A DNA stretch of 64,000 nucleotides. Source: Onthophagus taurus. Lineage: Eukaryota; Arthropoda; Insecta; Coleoptera; Scarabaeidae. Below, in pieces: positions 11,040 to 24,790 of this stretch; position 1 is the stretch's first letter; every line of letters begins with the position of its first letter. Below the pieces are notes generated by a model. That model was not told the DNA's origin. It made no database searches and was given only the letters and a program-made list of their open reading frames with translations. A program made the position numbers and the translations under genes. The stretch covers positions 14,515,501 to 14,579,500 of the forward strand of contig NC_091966.1 of assembly GCF_036711975.1 (NCBI RefSeq), read 5' to 3'.

Positions 11040-14000
11040 TAGCCTAATAGTTACCAAAACTAAAAAAAAGAAGATAAATTCCCAATCAGCCATCAAATTG
11101 AAGACACTAAAAGACCCATTTTAGTTTCCACATTTTTATTATAAGGTCTGAATCAGAGAGTCATCAGAGAGTCGAAGACTCCATGCTCTACTGATATGAT
11201 GTATACTCGAGTGTCTTAGGTTGTATAGTCTTATGTACCACCAGGTAAGTTATTTTTAAAGCATTCGATCTTTAATGTTAGCATAATACGCCTTAAATAA
11301 CATTAAGATTTAGTGTGAGCTAATAGTAGTATAATGCGTTCCATTGTTCTCTTATGTTCCATGAGGTAAACAAATCCAGTTATATTCGATTTGACATCAC
11401 CAATAACGCTCTATATTCCTTCTGTTTATGAGTGGACACAAAATGCAAGAATGGGTAGATGTATTGTAAATCTTGTGCAGGTAAATTTTTCCCTTTTCTC
11501 AGCAATTATAATGTTTCAAACGATAATAAATTTTTAGATTGTTAATGTTATTAAGAGACAAACTTAACGGACCACAAAGTACACAGTTTATCAAACCTAT
11601 TGGCAAGTTTCTGTTTGGCGTATTACATCTTAACACACTGATTATCTACTAACAAGTTTTCCTGCACTCCTGCTACTCTCCTCTTAGATCCTCCCTATCC
11701 AAGATACACTCCAATAATACGTAGTGTATTTGCGAAAACTTTATAAATCGAATTGAGGCAGATTACAGGATGTGTAGATATAAAACTCTCCAGAAACTGA
11801 ATAAGTGAGTAATTTAGTTTAAAACTGAATGAATAGTTTTTCTTAAATTTATTAAAATATTGATTAAAGAAGCGGGTAACAATTTTTCCATTAAGAACTG
11901 TGTAAATATACGAAAGTGACGATATTCTCAATTAATTTGTTAGTTACGGAAGGGTGAAAATTGAAACTTTCACAATCAAGCTAGCACTTTATTATTCCTC
12001 GGTTATAAATCTAAATTTTCCAACTCAACTCGAGCTCTTTATTAAATTAATCCCACACAATTAGGGTCTATGCGGTGAAATATTTCTCTCGTCCGTTGAC
12101 ACAGGGAAACGGAAATCTCCACCGAAAATTGAAGAATCGTATCGATTTGTTTTGGAAATATTTACTTTATTAAAAGAAAATAGAGTACAGCTCGTTCCCT
12201 GTTATGAGAAATTCTCTATACTCGGCTTTGTCTTGCAGCTTACACTTGCGGAAAATGACGATGTTAATATGAATATCTCGAGCTCTATATTCCAACAGAC
12301 CCCTTAAGTAAACTTACCATGTTTGCTTTTAATAATAGAGAGAAAAATATTTACTTCAAAAATCATATTTTCATAAAATCTATACATTCTTGGAATAGTC
12401 ATTTATTTTTCATATAACACCCATACTTCCAATGTATAAGGATTCGTGACATTTAAATAAAAAAAAACTACGCGTAAATCATGTTTTAGCAAATAAACGA
12501 TACGAAGATATAAAACCGTTGTTGTATTATTCATGAATTCAAAGTTTATGCTGCTTAATATTTAGAAAAGTTTCCGAATGAACCCTTCCACCCTTTCACA
12601 ATGGCCCTTAAAATGCAGACCAGTGGCGTCAACTAATAAAAAATCAACGGGCTAAAACTTTACACGGTTTACGCTTATTTTGGCAGCGAGAGCCGAAAAT
12701 GTTCAACTTTTCGGAAATGGGTCAATAAATCCGTATGGAACTCGGGATATTTACGATCTCCCGAGTAAATTACTAACATTAACCAATCGCTAATAGTCCG
12801 ACACATTTCGAGGCGTGAAATGCACGACAGAAATGAATACATGCATAAACCGAATTGTAGAAGTTTATTAAAAATTTAAAAGCAACGTCCTCGTCGGGAA
12901 TTCTGTTTAATTTACCAGTTGGGAGTTTGTGTGTTTGTCCCTTTAAGTAGATACGTCATAATTATATCAAAAGCCAGAACTACTGCAGTTTCCGCTAAAG
13001 CTTTTCCATGTTTCACGCAGCCACCACATATCTTCATTATTTTACCAAGTTAACAAAGTTTCACCAAAGTCAATTCACTTATAATTTGTTTCGTCTCTTT
13101 GTTCTTTAAACAATGGAATATAAAATAACATTTTTAAAACACCGCTACATCTTTTTTATTTCAAAAATTCGAGGGGAGTTTATCAAAGCTCGGTCTAAAT
13201 ATTGGTAACTAATATTCCAACAGAGAATTGCTAAATCCAAATTAACCAAACAATGTTTTATAACAAAAATTTATTGCTACAGAGAAAACTAGACACGTAA
13301 AATATTTCATATATTTTTTTTCATTTATTTTTTTTTTGCTTGAAATTCCATAATAATTTACTGCAGGAATTAGTGAGTAATCATGTATGAATAAATTAAG
13401 CCGCCAGTACAATATCGATTCGGATTTTACGATTTTTAGAGCCGGGAAATGTAGAATGTTGGTTACCTGTAGCAAATTACTGCTACGAATTGAAACGTCA
13501 GCGGCGTATATAAAGCATAAAAGCGTTTAAGCTTTTTCACATTTCAGTTGCAAATGCAGCTAACGCTAGAAACGAAAAAGTTTATTAAATCCTTAATAAC
13601 TGGCGAAAAATTTCGTAACAAAAATTTCAAAAACAATCTATAAAAACACCGTCTATAAAAATAAATTAAGTATCAAAAACAAGCTTTATAATTCATTGTT
13701 TACCTTTCTCGTCTTCTTTATACTCTTTGTTTAAAGACTGCGCGAAAGTTTTAATAACTTTAAAGAGTAAGTAAAGTCAAGAGCTAAGTTTCATTAACGA
13801 GACACTTAAAGGATGGAATATTTAAAATTATTAGTCAATTTTAATATACTGTTAGCGTGGAATGACTGAAAAGCTTTTAGATTACAATTATATTATTCGT
13901 AATGAATTCAGTATAATTATAGGAAAATTGGTATATAGGTATACCTCGATTACTTTTCATGGGATTTTCTAAAGATCCACAAATTTGCGAGATACTTAAA

Positions 14001-14500
14001 GCTCAAGTCCTTTAGAGTGGGATAGTCGCACAAGGTATTTTGGGAATTGTTAACAAGTCCTATGTTATAAAGGGGGTTGTTTACTCCATGGTGTACGGTT
14101 AAGAAACTGAAGGGTTTCTTAAAAGCTCATTGAACAGCTGATAGCTTGCGACTTAAGCCCATGAATCTTTTAACTTTTGGGTTAACTCATTTGAAACGAT
14201 TAATACGCGAAGCTATTAAAAGTATTATTAACATGTTAAGCTATGAACCTAAAAGTTATCAAAGTAAGTCTCAAAGATCCGATGCAATCTATTTGTAAAC
14301 CAAATTTCATCTACTGATTTTATGCCAATAATAAATAAAACATTTATGCCTAATACAAGATAGATGAACAAAGGTGACAGTGGAAACTGGAAGAAAATAA
14401 ATTAAGTAAAGACACATCAAAGAAAATTCTACGAATACCGAAACAGAATTATGCCTTGTAGTATATCATGAGTTACTATATTTTACTGAATGCAATATTG
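11040..14500. other. Long non-coding stretch with few repeat signs
   Basis: No coding region is recognised. From about 12000 to 13600 the sequence is more balanced in base composition, with few runs and little similarity to the transposons elsewhere in the window. It includes a short hairpin near 12737-12763 (ACTCGGGA ... TCCCGAGT). It could contain conserved regulatory DNA of a distant gene, but that is only an inference. Confidence 0.35.
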
Positions 14501-14519
14501 GTTTTAATATGCAACTCTG

Positions 14520-14960
14520 ATTTGAGCCTGCAGCTATAGTTTATAGTATAAAGTCTGCAGCTATACAGTCTACGATTATGGGTAACAAATGTAGTCTGTA
14601 AACTACAGATATGATTTTTAGTGTAAACTATGATTTGCAGTCTACTAATATAGACTGCAAATCATATAGGTGTAGTTAGCAGTATGCTGTCGGTAGCTAT
14701 TATATGAAATCTTCAATCTGCAATCACGGTATACAATCATCATGCAGTCTGCAGATGATCGATAGCTATGATATGTACATAACTATTATCTGCAGTATCT
14801 GTTTGTGACTATAGCTTGCAGTGTGCAGCGTATGTAACAAGTTGCATACACTTATAAACTGATATCCTCAATAATGGACTATGGTTTGATGCAATAGTGT
14901 ACAGTATGAAATTTGCAAATATGATTGAGATATGATATGAAAATTGCAGTCACTTTCACA
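14520..14960. repeat. Degenerate short-unit repeat built on CTGCAG/TGCAGTCT words, with a perfect hairpin
   Basis: Words such as TCTGCAGCTATA, CAGTCTAC, TGCAGTCT and TATAGTTTATAGT recur at irregular spacing of roughly 25-45 bases over about 440 bases, in both orientations. At 14630-14665 a 15-bp perfect inverted repeat (ATGATTTGCAGTCTA) encloses a 6-base loop. No ORF. It looks like an old minisatellite with inversions. Confidence 0.6.
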
Positions 14961-15639
14961 TTGCTGATAGATTGGTGCATAATACATTAGCTTTAACCCA
15001 AACTATGTTGGAAAACTAACGTTTACAAAACACAACACGTTTTGGCATGAACCTCAAATCAGGAAAACCCAACCCAACCGTATTCAACAATTAATGCACC
15101 TGATCATTACTTTCATTAGAGTGATATTCTCCTTTTGTTCGATACCAAGGGATTTATTACGGCGTGCCAAAATGTTGTAAAAAATTGTACCTTTCCTTAA
15201 TGTTTAAAAAACACGTTATGTTTGAATATTATCATAGCCGCATAGGACATTATCTTCAACTTAGTACGTATACATACACAATACCCCTCTAAATATGTTA
15301 TATCGATGAAAAGTCCTATACTATGAGAAGACTGAGCCGTGGTAACTAGTAATGTTGCACAGTATATTTAGATTTCTCGTCTGTAGACGATACGGACAAG
15401 CAAGTCGGAAAGGATAAAAAGGAAAAATGTCAAACCACCAGAAATCGAAGTATTAAGCATCGCATAGCAAACATGTAGAAAAAGTGACATTAACGTCCTA
15501 AACAATACTTGGCGTTTATATAAATAGAACTTAAGATGAAAGTGGAAGCTGGTAAACTTTGCAGAAAATCAGAAAGTAGTGTATTATTATGTTAGAGACA
15601 ATGAATATGAGAACCCACATATCTTGAATTTATTTGCTG

Positions 15640-16030
15640 TGGGGTTAGGCTTGGCTAGCTTGGAGTTTCCTTGGGATTGTGTCAACTTGAAAATTATAAT
15701 GAGTTTAGTTGCCTTATTGAGACATTAGCTTGTTTTAGAGTTACATTGCTATGGAGATTAATTACCTTAGTTTAGTAACTTTAAGGTTTGATTAGCTCGC
15801 TTTCAAGTTGGATTGTTTTGTGGTTAAGCTCAACCTAACCACATGTGATCCACGATAAGTTGGGTTGGGTTGCTTTATGGTTGAGTTATTTTAAGGTTAT
15901 GGTGCATTTATGTTCGATTGGATTTCGTTGAAGTTGGCTTACTTTATATCCAAGTTTCTTTAGAGTTTGATTGATTGGCTTGTTTTGTGGTTTGTTTACT
16001 TTGTAGATAAGTTACTTTGAAAAGCATTTG
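15640..16030. repeat. Strand-skewed G/T-rich degenerate repeat
   Basis: The plus strand is enriched for G and T through this interval, with recurrent words like GGTTAAG, TTGGGTTG, GGTTGAGTTA, GTTTGATTGG and TTTTGTGGTT. No fixed unit length holds; the impression is of a short (about 10-12 base) unit that has drifted. The words resemble, but are not, the insect TTAGG telomere repeat. Confidence 0.45.
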
Positions 16031-16100
16031 CTTATGATTATATGATGATTATATGAGATTATATGATTATGTATTATATGGCATTTCTTGATTATATGAA
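16028..16100. repeat. Simple repeat of a GATTATAT-type unit
   Basis: Repeated TGATTATATGA and GATTATATGATTATG words run in direct order, with small slips typical of microsatellite expansion. Confidence 0.7.
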
Positions 16101-16109
16101 GTAATACCT

Positions 16110-18500
16110 GTATTCTTCATTATAACAGCGTTGGTATGAACTCCTGTTTCGATCGGGAATTTGTGTTCGGTGAATAGTCAGTATAAAGTGGGGCAATTTG
16201 CGCTTCTCGCAGATCAACCAGCCAGCAGAAGCCGTTTGCTCACATAATTTTACATCATTATGCCTAACGAAACATCTCCAATTCCTTGTCCATCGTTGCA
16301 TTCTCCTAACTTCTTCATAACTTAAGAACTTATCGACGAACATGTTTGTTATTATTGTCAAAAGCTCTGGTATATCGATCTTATCTTACTTTAATACAAA
16401 ATCAACCATTTTAATACGACATAGGATAAGTTTATCTTAATTCAAAATGTCAGCCTGTCTGAAAAAAACACAGAATATGTAATTGATAAAGTTCGTTCTG
16501 GTTGAAATTTGACACCAGAACATTCATATCGTGTTAAGCGTTTTCTGCAAAATAATTTTTATTGCCGTTTTATTTAATCGGTCAACTCATTATACTATAT
16601 GAAGGTGAAGAATATTACGTAAAAATATAATACAAGAAAAGGACAACCTATATAACGTTTTACCTAGTTTGTAACCCTATTAAATGTATCACATTCACAC
16701 GCCGACACATCTTCAGGCGTCGAGATTCAGGAGTAAAATCAAGTAGGTCATTTCAAATCCTAGCCGACGAAAGATAAATTTATCGGCGATAAGCTTCTGA
16801 AAAATGGATAGATATCTAAAAGATCCTCCCAACTCGGAAGCGTGTAGATAGTTTGTGAGAAGATTTTCAGCGAAAATTAGTATGTATAAAGTAATATTAC
16901 GTTATAGCGAATGCTGTCTTCCATTTCAGCCGTCAGCTCAAAAAGTAGATTTGGGTAGATTACACCGGAGTAGTATACAAGACCAACTTCGTAAACAACC
17001 TCCACAGTATAATTTGGGTGGAAAAACGAAAACGTGTGAAATTTGTCTGCGGAAAATGACAAAAAAACTAAAAACAACTGTAAGTAATGTAAATTCGTGA
17101 TAACTGATGACAGTAAAGCAATTATATATAAAATCTGTATGAACTAGATATTTATTTTTACGGATGTTGCAGTTTTACATTCACAATTATTTATTTGACC
17201 ATTACATTACGTTACCATACGCATCACTGTGACGTATTTAATATGGTGTTTTTGTTCGGGTTAAAGATTTGTATGTCAGAGAAGGACACTTCAAAACCAA
17301 AATCCTTAATCAAAGAAATTACTGTCTCACGTCATCGTGGAGGATGAGGCCTTTCCATCCACACACTTAATTCTTATGATGATGTAAAAAAGAAATAAAG
17401 AAGCAAAGACTTTTCAGTCGTGTCGTACAAGAAACTGTGTTGAAAATTGGATTATGTTCAGATTTAATTCAATAACCTTTTCTATGACCAACATTATGGA
17501 GATCAAAGTACATTCCGTTTACTTCTACTAATTAGCAGTTGAACCGGTTCACAAACTCTGGACCGTCTATCTAGTGATAAAGAAGATCCAACCTCTACAA
17601 AAAATAAATCGGTTACCATTACGTCGATATTTAAACTGTCTTTCAATATACCTTAGATCTTTCATCGTTTGAATCTCTACCGTGGTCAGATTTATTAATA
17701 AAGAGAAGGATCTTTCCAAATCATTATCAGTCTACTCAAGACGTTTCAAAAAAACATTCAAACAGCCAGATACATAGTAATTGATTAATCTACGCCGTAA
17801 ATGGCAACCAAGCAGTGTGATTTCCTCAAAAAGCAATCAAGTCTCTCCAGTTGAAAGATCACATGCTTGAAGGTTGGTGCCAAAATAAAACTTTACCAAT
17901 AAATAAATCAAAAACGGATACAAACAACTCATCAGTAGAACGATACCTGATAATAAACTATTTAAAATCAAATTTCACTTTAAGATCCCGACAGACTTTA
18001 TCATCGGTGCAACAGCAACAAAAGAACTATTACCTAAAACAGTGGAAATATCGATATCTTTCCTTTTAGAACTAGTACCCTTCTAGACCGTTTAAAGCCT
18101 TGAAATAGACATCAAAAATCAAATCAGTTTTCTCCAAAAACAGCATACTTCGAAAAATATCTCGCAACTCCTTTATGCTTGTAACACCATATATTTCACG
18201 AATAGCTAATTAAAGATTTCTAAAGACAAAAATCTGACTTTTTGAAGCGTTTTCCCGAAAAAAAAATAAACAAGTAAAAGATAATTACAAGGTACTTCTG
18301 GTTGTGCTAATGAAGATGCTGTTGAAGCCTTCTATCATCAGGTATTGTATCGCCAGAATTTTCTCTAGTATTAAAGACGCAGTTTTTGTCATGTTCGGTA
18401 ATGAGTATGTTCACAGAATTCATGCTATACTTTAAAGAAATTTCTTATAATATGGAGATACTGATGTACCATAATTTTTTTTTCTGAACGTACGACAGGT
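16110..18500. other. Stretch without a confident gene
   Basis: Short frames only. A minus-strand 89-codon frame at 16092-16361 and a plus-strand frame at 16855-17100 with a CEIC motif near its end resemble transposase scraps, but I could not place them in a family. Confidence 0.35.
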
Positions 18501-18504
18501 GTAA

Positions 18505-18536
18505 AATGGCATGTAAAATATCTGTTACATGCCATT
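18505..18536. repeat. 12-bp perfect inverted repeat, 8-base loop
   Basis: AATGGCATGTAA at 18505-18516 pairs with TTACATGCCATT at 18525-18536. Further partial pairing of GTAAAAT with ATTTTAC-like flanks is possible across a bulge. It could be a small transposon relic or a chance hairpin. The stem is short for a microRNA precursor. Confidence 0.5.
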
Positions 18537-18729
18537 GCTTCCTATTTTACTAAAAAGGGGATAAAATGGTGAACGTACTGACGGTGGCAAGTCTATGTTA
18601 AGTTATTAATTTGGTGTCCTGGGATGTATCAAAGCATTAACTTCCTCGGCAAAGTGGCTACTTTATTGCATTCATCGACAAGCTCTTGTAATGATGCTCC
18701 TTCCTAATAAAAGACGTTTGTATCAAATC

Positions 18730-19370
18730 CCATGAATTGAAAGCTATTGTAATCATTGTGTCAAGAAATGGTTCTCATAAAACCTACTCCTTCATACTGC
18801 AATTCGATGGTTGTCTCAGGCTAAAGTTTTTGGGCGTTTGTTTAATCTTAGACTTGAAGTCAAACTGTTTTTTGAGAAGCAACTTTTATTTAAGTTTTAT
18901 GATCATGAATAGCAGGAATTAAACCGGTTAAATTTGTCCCTTCAATGCAGTTATTTCGTTAAAAAACTAGAAGTTTGGATGCTATATATTGAGACCAACC
19001 TGAAATTTTTAAACATTGCATTTTCAAAAATTAAACAACAATTTATACATCATCTTAATGGACTAAAGATAGCCTTCGACAAATATTTTTCCAAACGTGG
19101 AACAGATGCCCACTGGATAGCGTACTCTTTCAGTCAAAAGTATCTCCAGCGTGGATCTTCATCAGTTCCAGAAAAGGTTAAGTTGATTAAAAACGGATTC
19201 TTCAATTAAAGTAGAATTTGAAAAGAAATCTCTCATCTCATTCTGGGCAGACTTAAATGAAGAAAATCCTGAACTATTCAACGATCACTATTCTACTATC
19301 ATTCACAAGCACCATATTAGTGGAGAAGGCTTTCTCATACTACATTTACTTTAATTTACTTTTGATCCGG
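18730..19370 (+). pseudogene. hAT-type (ZBED5-like) transposase remnant
   Basis: Broken plus-strand frames follow the order of the C-terminal half of hAT/ZBED5-like transposases. The first, 18737-18922, resembles the stretch where a conserved HTEVRWLSRG block is expected (here LQFDGCLRLK). From 18921 a second frame starts NRLNLSLQ, followed by KKLEVWMLYIET and HLNGLKIAFDKYF. After 19200, shifted frames resemble a FWADLNEENPEL block and a degraded C-terminal dimerisation motif near 19320. Several stops and frame changes make it inactive. The family assignment rests on motif order and wording. Confidence 0.55.
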
Positions 19371-19379
19371 ATTTTAAAT

Positions 19380-22300
19380 TACGGCGTGGTGGATAGGGTA
19401 TTTTCTGACATGTCAATATGAGTATGTATTTGCATTCCGCTTTTTTAAATTCTAAAACGTAACATTTAGTGATTTTTGGAAATTTAAGTTCTGGTGATTG
19501 CACTGTATTTTCTTCAGTTTAGTGGTCTTCATCGGTCTTTTCGGTGCATCTGGTTGCTAAAAATTGTTTCATTACATTCATGACAATATCGACATCTGCA
19601 GAAGTCAGGAGTTTAAATGTAAATTTGAGATCAAGTAACGTCGATGTTATAAGACAAAGATGTCATAATGACCAGTCTAAACTACCATGACTATCCACAT
19701 AGTCAAATCGGCACACAGCATATACAGCATAGAGATTTATGTACCCACCTGATTTCTATATCTTTTAGTAATGAACGAATTGGTAGCGCACAGTGAGTTT
19801 AGCAATCGTAAAATTTTCTAGAACATGTAAAAACTAGAACAACATAAAAATTTGTTTCACTATATCAATAACTTCACAAGCGTAGTTTCGATTAAAATAC
19901 AGCTGAAACCGAAACTGCGACCGAAACCCCTATTTTAGGCCGAAATTGGTCGAAACTGAAACTTCGGTCAAACCCTAGTAATTATACATGGTGGAGGTAG
20001 GGTATGTGGAGCAGTGATGCTAGGAAACACAGTACGTGAGTAAAAAAATTTTATAACACGTTGGTTTATGCTGTTGTTTTGGGTCAGAAAATTAAATATT
20101 TGTTGCATAATGGAGCATAATGTATGATTGTAGGAATGAAATAATAATTTAATTTTGCTTTCCAGGAAAAAAATCTAATGACCGGTAAATGAAAAAAGTG
20201 GTAAATTTATAAGCTCTAGTCTGAGCATAACACCACGTCACCACAGTTGTGGTATAAAATATGCACATCATCAGAGGACAGGAGAGTATCGAAACGGCTC
20301 CACGAAGCCCCAATCAACCAATTTTGTTTAATCAACCCCAATATTGATTAAAATAAAAGTTCTCCCCTTCGATACAATCGCTTAACTTAGAAATTTTTTC
20401 TCAAGTTTTAAACTTTTATTTAACCTATATAAGATTCCAATGTTTTATTGGATTTTCGATCTTGGGGATTTTAAACCGAAATGTTAACGACTTCAAATTA
20501 ATGTGGTGTGATTAATGTAACTTAAACCTTGTAATCATAACCTTGAATTTATTTCTCTTCTAATTCAAAATTGAATTAAAAAATATAATGTTGTTGAGAT
20601 AACCGTCGTTAAAATTTATTGCATTCTGGTCATCATTATGATAATAATTATTACATTTCAATCGGAAATGAAAATTAAATTTAATCTATAATATAAATTA
20701 AATGTGTAATAACTAAAATTAATGGTTAATATTTTAAATCACCCCAATTTAACCTTTAATGGTTAATCACTTCGCGATAACACACACACGATATAATACA
20801 TATTAATTTGGGACAATTTGGAAATTGTATAATTTAATACACGGCAATAAGTAAATACAATTCACCGCAATTAATTGCTATGTATAGTTAATAGCAAAAA
20901 TCAGTCATGATATAAAATTTTGTTAGTAAAATATTTTTATAGTTCCTAGTTGGAATAGGAGTAATGGGAGTACAATTATTATTCCGCTGGGAAATTCTTA
21001 AGAGGAAAACTAAGAACTTTACAACTACAAGTTAAATCCTTAAAACTGGATGAATACATTAGGGAAAACGCTAGGTCAACAATAAAATTGCAACCCTTAA
21101 ATTAAACAATTCCTATCCTGAAAGCCCAGTATTTTATAAATTCCCGGGGAAATTCATAACGTAACCGTTTACAAAAGGATTATATAAAATCGGACCTCGT
21201 GCTACTAATTGGATCAAATATACTCAAAGTAACTCGATATTTATTGTTAATAAATAAATATTTTAGCAGAAATAAAGGGAGATTTGGGAACAAACCCAAA
21301 ATTTATTTAAAGCAGATAATTAGGAAATATTAATAATAAAATTATAAAAACATAAACAACACCATTAGAGAATGTTGAAACAAATTTATAACTACATCAC
21401 AGGAAGTTAACAAAGTCTAATAGCCTAAAATTGTTTAATTTCACGACTTTAAAATTCAGATTCCTTTCGGTCCATTATCTTCAATAAGGAAATTCCTCCC
21501 AATCGGAGCACCGACAATGCGAGTTAAAAAGGTCACTATCTTTTAGATTGCGCCAATAAAACGGAATTAATACCGAGTTGAAACGGGCCTTTAAGGCGGT
21601 GCATCGCGCTACAAATTACATTGAAAGGCTTACGGGCGAGTAATCAAACTCAATTGACCGAAGAACTAAAACCAATTGAAGCATTCAAAACAAGAATAAC
21701 GAATAATGATTTAAAAGTAACGAAAAGAATAGTTATTATAAGAAGTAATAAGTAAAATTTTTTATTACTTACCCGTTATCAGTAATGAGAAATAAAGATA
21801 TGTCTTGACCATCATCATTCCAGTAGTCATTTTAAGTTGAAATCTTGTTCGCAATAACTCACATTTTAAGCACAGACAGTTCGCGTATGTATGAAAGATA
21901 AGTGGTTATCTGAAGACGGCGCGCATCTAATCTACGTTAATTGAGAGGAAAGAATTAAAACCGTTTACGGTCTCGCTAGAAGTGGGGAAAAAGAAAATAA
22001 AATCGAGAGAGTTTAATTGTTGAAAACTCGCGAAGTTAAGGCCAGTGCGGCGCAGCTGGGGCTCTCGAACCGTCTCCTTCGGCCAATATTTTCGGATTAA
22101 ATAATGTGCGTGGAGCGAGATCGCTTTTAAATCTCCCGTTGGGGCGCCGCTATTGTAACGGGACGCGCATGATTTCAGGGAAAACACTCCCTCCGGGGAT
22201 GACGGCTTCGGGAAATATTAAAACATTGCTTGGCGAACCCCTAAACGCAAAGCTTTGCGTCTCGTCAAAAAAGGCGGGAAGAACTGCGGTAATTTTTCAT

Positions 22301-24200
22301 CGTCCCAAAGCTCCGAATAAATTAAGTGATGTCACGTATTAATTAATGGGTAATTAAAGTGCACAGAAAGTGGCTAGGCGACGCCTTCGCGGGTTAACTT
22401 TTCTTTTCTCCATCGCCTTTTTTGTATATCCTCAACGCTTTCCACCCAAAACTGTAAAGTCAGCGACGGCTCCACGGAATATTTTAACTTTGATGTTGAT
22501 GTTTTCGCGTGCGCACGGTTACGTATTTGCTGAAGGGTACTTTATCAGACTTTGCATTTCCTGCGGCTTCTTTCTCCGATGCGTTCCATCAATCAACCGA
22601 ATATTAATCATATAATACCTTTTTCCTCCATCCTCACCCGCAAACATTATCTGGCGGTCTTCCGTATGCTATTTATAACCACTGCATTGCATTCAAACCT
22701 TAATAACGATTTATTTCACGTCTGACCATCTTTTACAATTACTAGCTTTTATTAAAATCTACATCATATGGTTTAGGTCAGTTTCTAAAACTAATCAAAA
22801 ACGGACAATTATTTATTATTAGAATTAAATTTATATGAAAAGTCTCATAAAGTGTTTTCATTAAACCAATAAAGGATAGAAGTTAAGCGAACTGTTGTAA
22901 GTACGATAAGGTTGATCGATCACTTGATGATTACAAAAAGATCGTATGGGGTAGACAAAAGATATTAGGGGAAAAAAGGTAATAATTCGAGTAGTGTCAA
23001 AACCGAATGATGGAGAATCCTTTATCCCTAACGTGTTGTAAAAAAATAACTACAATAATTTTGTTTGAAAGAAAATATGTCTTTATATAATAGTATAAGG
23101 TGGAAATTTTTGCTTTATGTATCTATCGAGAATTCTCTATCAAATAAAGCATCGGCACGCAATAAGAAATGTATCTTGTGACAACATACACATGCTACCA
23201 ACAAAATATAGTGTTCCATAAATTTTTCTGTTTACAAGTTCCACGTATTTTATACATATTTTATCGATCGGTTATTGACACGAATTTCAAAGAACATTCT
23301 AGATTTCTATTAAAAAACATTGCAATCTTTTTAATTAAAAATAATCCCAAAGGGTTAATCTAATTTCTTAACAAATTAATTGCAGCAATATATTTAAACA
23401 AATTGGCTAAAGTTACAATATATGGTCCCTAATCATCTAAATCCCATAAAAAATTACCTTTTGGGTTACATCAATATCGATTTTGACCTAAATACAAGAC
23501 AAATGGCTTCGTATCCAATGAATTTTAAAACAGTTCTTCATTTTAAGTAGATTTTGTCCGAAAGATTTACGAGAAATCGTAAAGATTTTGAGAAAAGTCG
23601 TTGGAACATTTTGGAAAATATAATGATTTTAATTGATATCGAAAATTATTTAATTTATGCCTAATAAATTTATTATTATAAACCATCGACGAATAATATT
23701 CACTTAATCCTCGATCAATATCATTGTAAAATTTACGTTAAATCGTCTCATAAAACTTTCATTGCGTTTAACACCATCAAAAGAAAATTATTTAAAAGTT
23801 CAAAAATAGATTGAAAAGTATTTTCAGCCACGAGTAAATAAAAGTATTTTTTGCTCAAGTTTCTGAATTATTAACAGCCTACATATGTCGTTCATTGTAA
23901 AAGTGGTGCAACTCCATATATTTAAAATACATATTTTTTTGCTTAGTGAATTCCTTTGTAATAAAATTTTAAACTAACAAAAACTAGTTATATTTTAAAA
24001 ATATGGGAGTTACACCGCTGTTACTACGAATGACACATATAGTACAATTACGTTCGCATATATGCATCATCCGCACATATCAAAACCTTCACAATATCAC
24101 CCAAGTAATCTGAAAAATTATTAAAAAAGATGTGACATCCTTTGTAATTAGACATTTATCAGTTACTCTATCTACATACAGATATGACCTCACCAAAACT
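19380..24200. other. Long AT-rich interval with no recognised gene
   Basis: No conserved protein was found on either strand. At about 21900-22620 GC and CpG content rise visibly (GCGCC, GGGACGCGC and similar words) and several open frames appear on both strands, none with a known motif. The rest is AT-rich with long A/T runs. Confidence 0.4.
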
Positions 24201-24232
24201 ACACTGCTAGAGTCGATGCAATAAACTAGGAG

Positions 24233-24790
24233 ATGTTTCCTCAACAAAATATCATGTCTTTAATCTTGGAAAAGATTGGTTTTTACGTGCCGGCATATTG
24301 TGGACGATTGAAAAATCTATTTTACATTCCCCGCTTTACCACTGAACTCAGAAGAAATTCTCCTTTTATTAGAATTCTCTTATTATATAACAAACTATCT
24401 ATGGCTTTCTTCATCCCACTATTTCGCGTTGATGTAAAAACAGTAAAAAAGAATTTGATGTCTGTGATGAACGTTGCAACCGCCCAGTGCAGTGGCTGAT
24501 CTTATAGAATCTTATTATAGTTCATAATTCTTCGCGCATTCTGTTTCATTCCTCTGTTCTGTTTTACGTTATTGTTTTATTTTGTATCATTTTGTTTCTT
24601 TTTACTCATTTGCTTTTTTATTGTTTGCTTACAAATCGAGTACGGCTTAGTTTAATATTTAATTTAGTTTAATATTTAGTTCAATTTTGTTTAATTATTA
24701 TGTAGTAATTCCGAAATCTGTAATTAGGGGAAACCCTGTTTATTTTGGAAATAAATAAATAAATAAATATGCAAATAAATATGTCTGTCA
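24233..24790 (+). mobile_element. 5'-truncated non-LTR retrotransposon, 3' end with (AAAT)n tail
   Basis: The 88-codon frame from 24233 has the wording of the extreme C-terminus of jockey/CR1-like ORF2: NLFYIPRFTTELRRNSPFIRILLLYNK. It is followed by a 3' UTR rich in T and A. A tandem run AAATAAATAAATAAAT at about 24758-24773 ends the element, which is the usual tail of these elements. No RT core is left, so this is a typical dead-on-arrival copy. Confidence 0.65.

Noticed and set aside
15640..16030. Telomeric repeat
   Set aside because: The words resemble TTAGG only loosely and no regular unit exists.
16092..16361. 89-codon minus-strand ORF with tryptophan-rich text
   Set aside because: It might be a transposase scrap, but no motif could be matched, so no family is claimed.
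16855..17100. Plus-strand ORF ending with a CEIC motif
   Set aside because: It vaguely resembles the cysteine-rich tail of piggyBac proteins, but the second cysteine pair is only recovered by changing frame.
18505..18536. MicroRNA precursor
   Set aside because: The perfect stem is 12 bp with an 8-base loop, too short unless the bulged flanks pair well.
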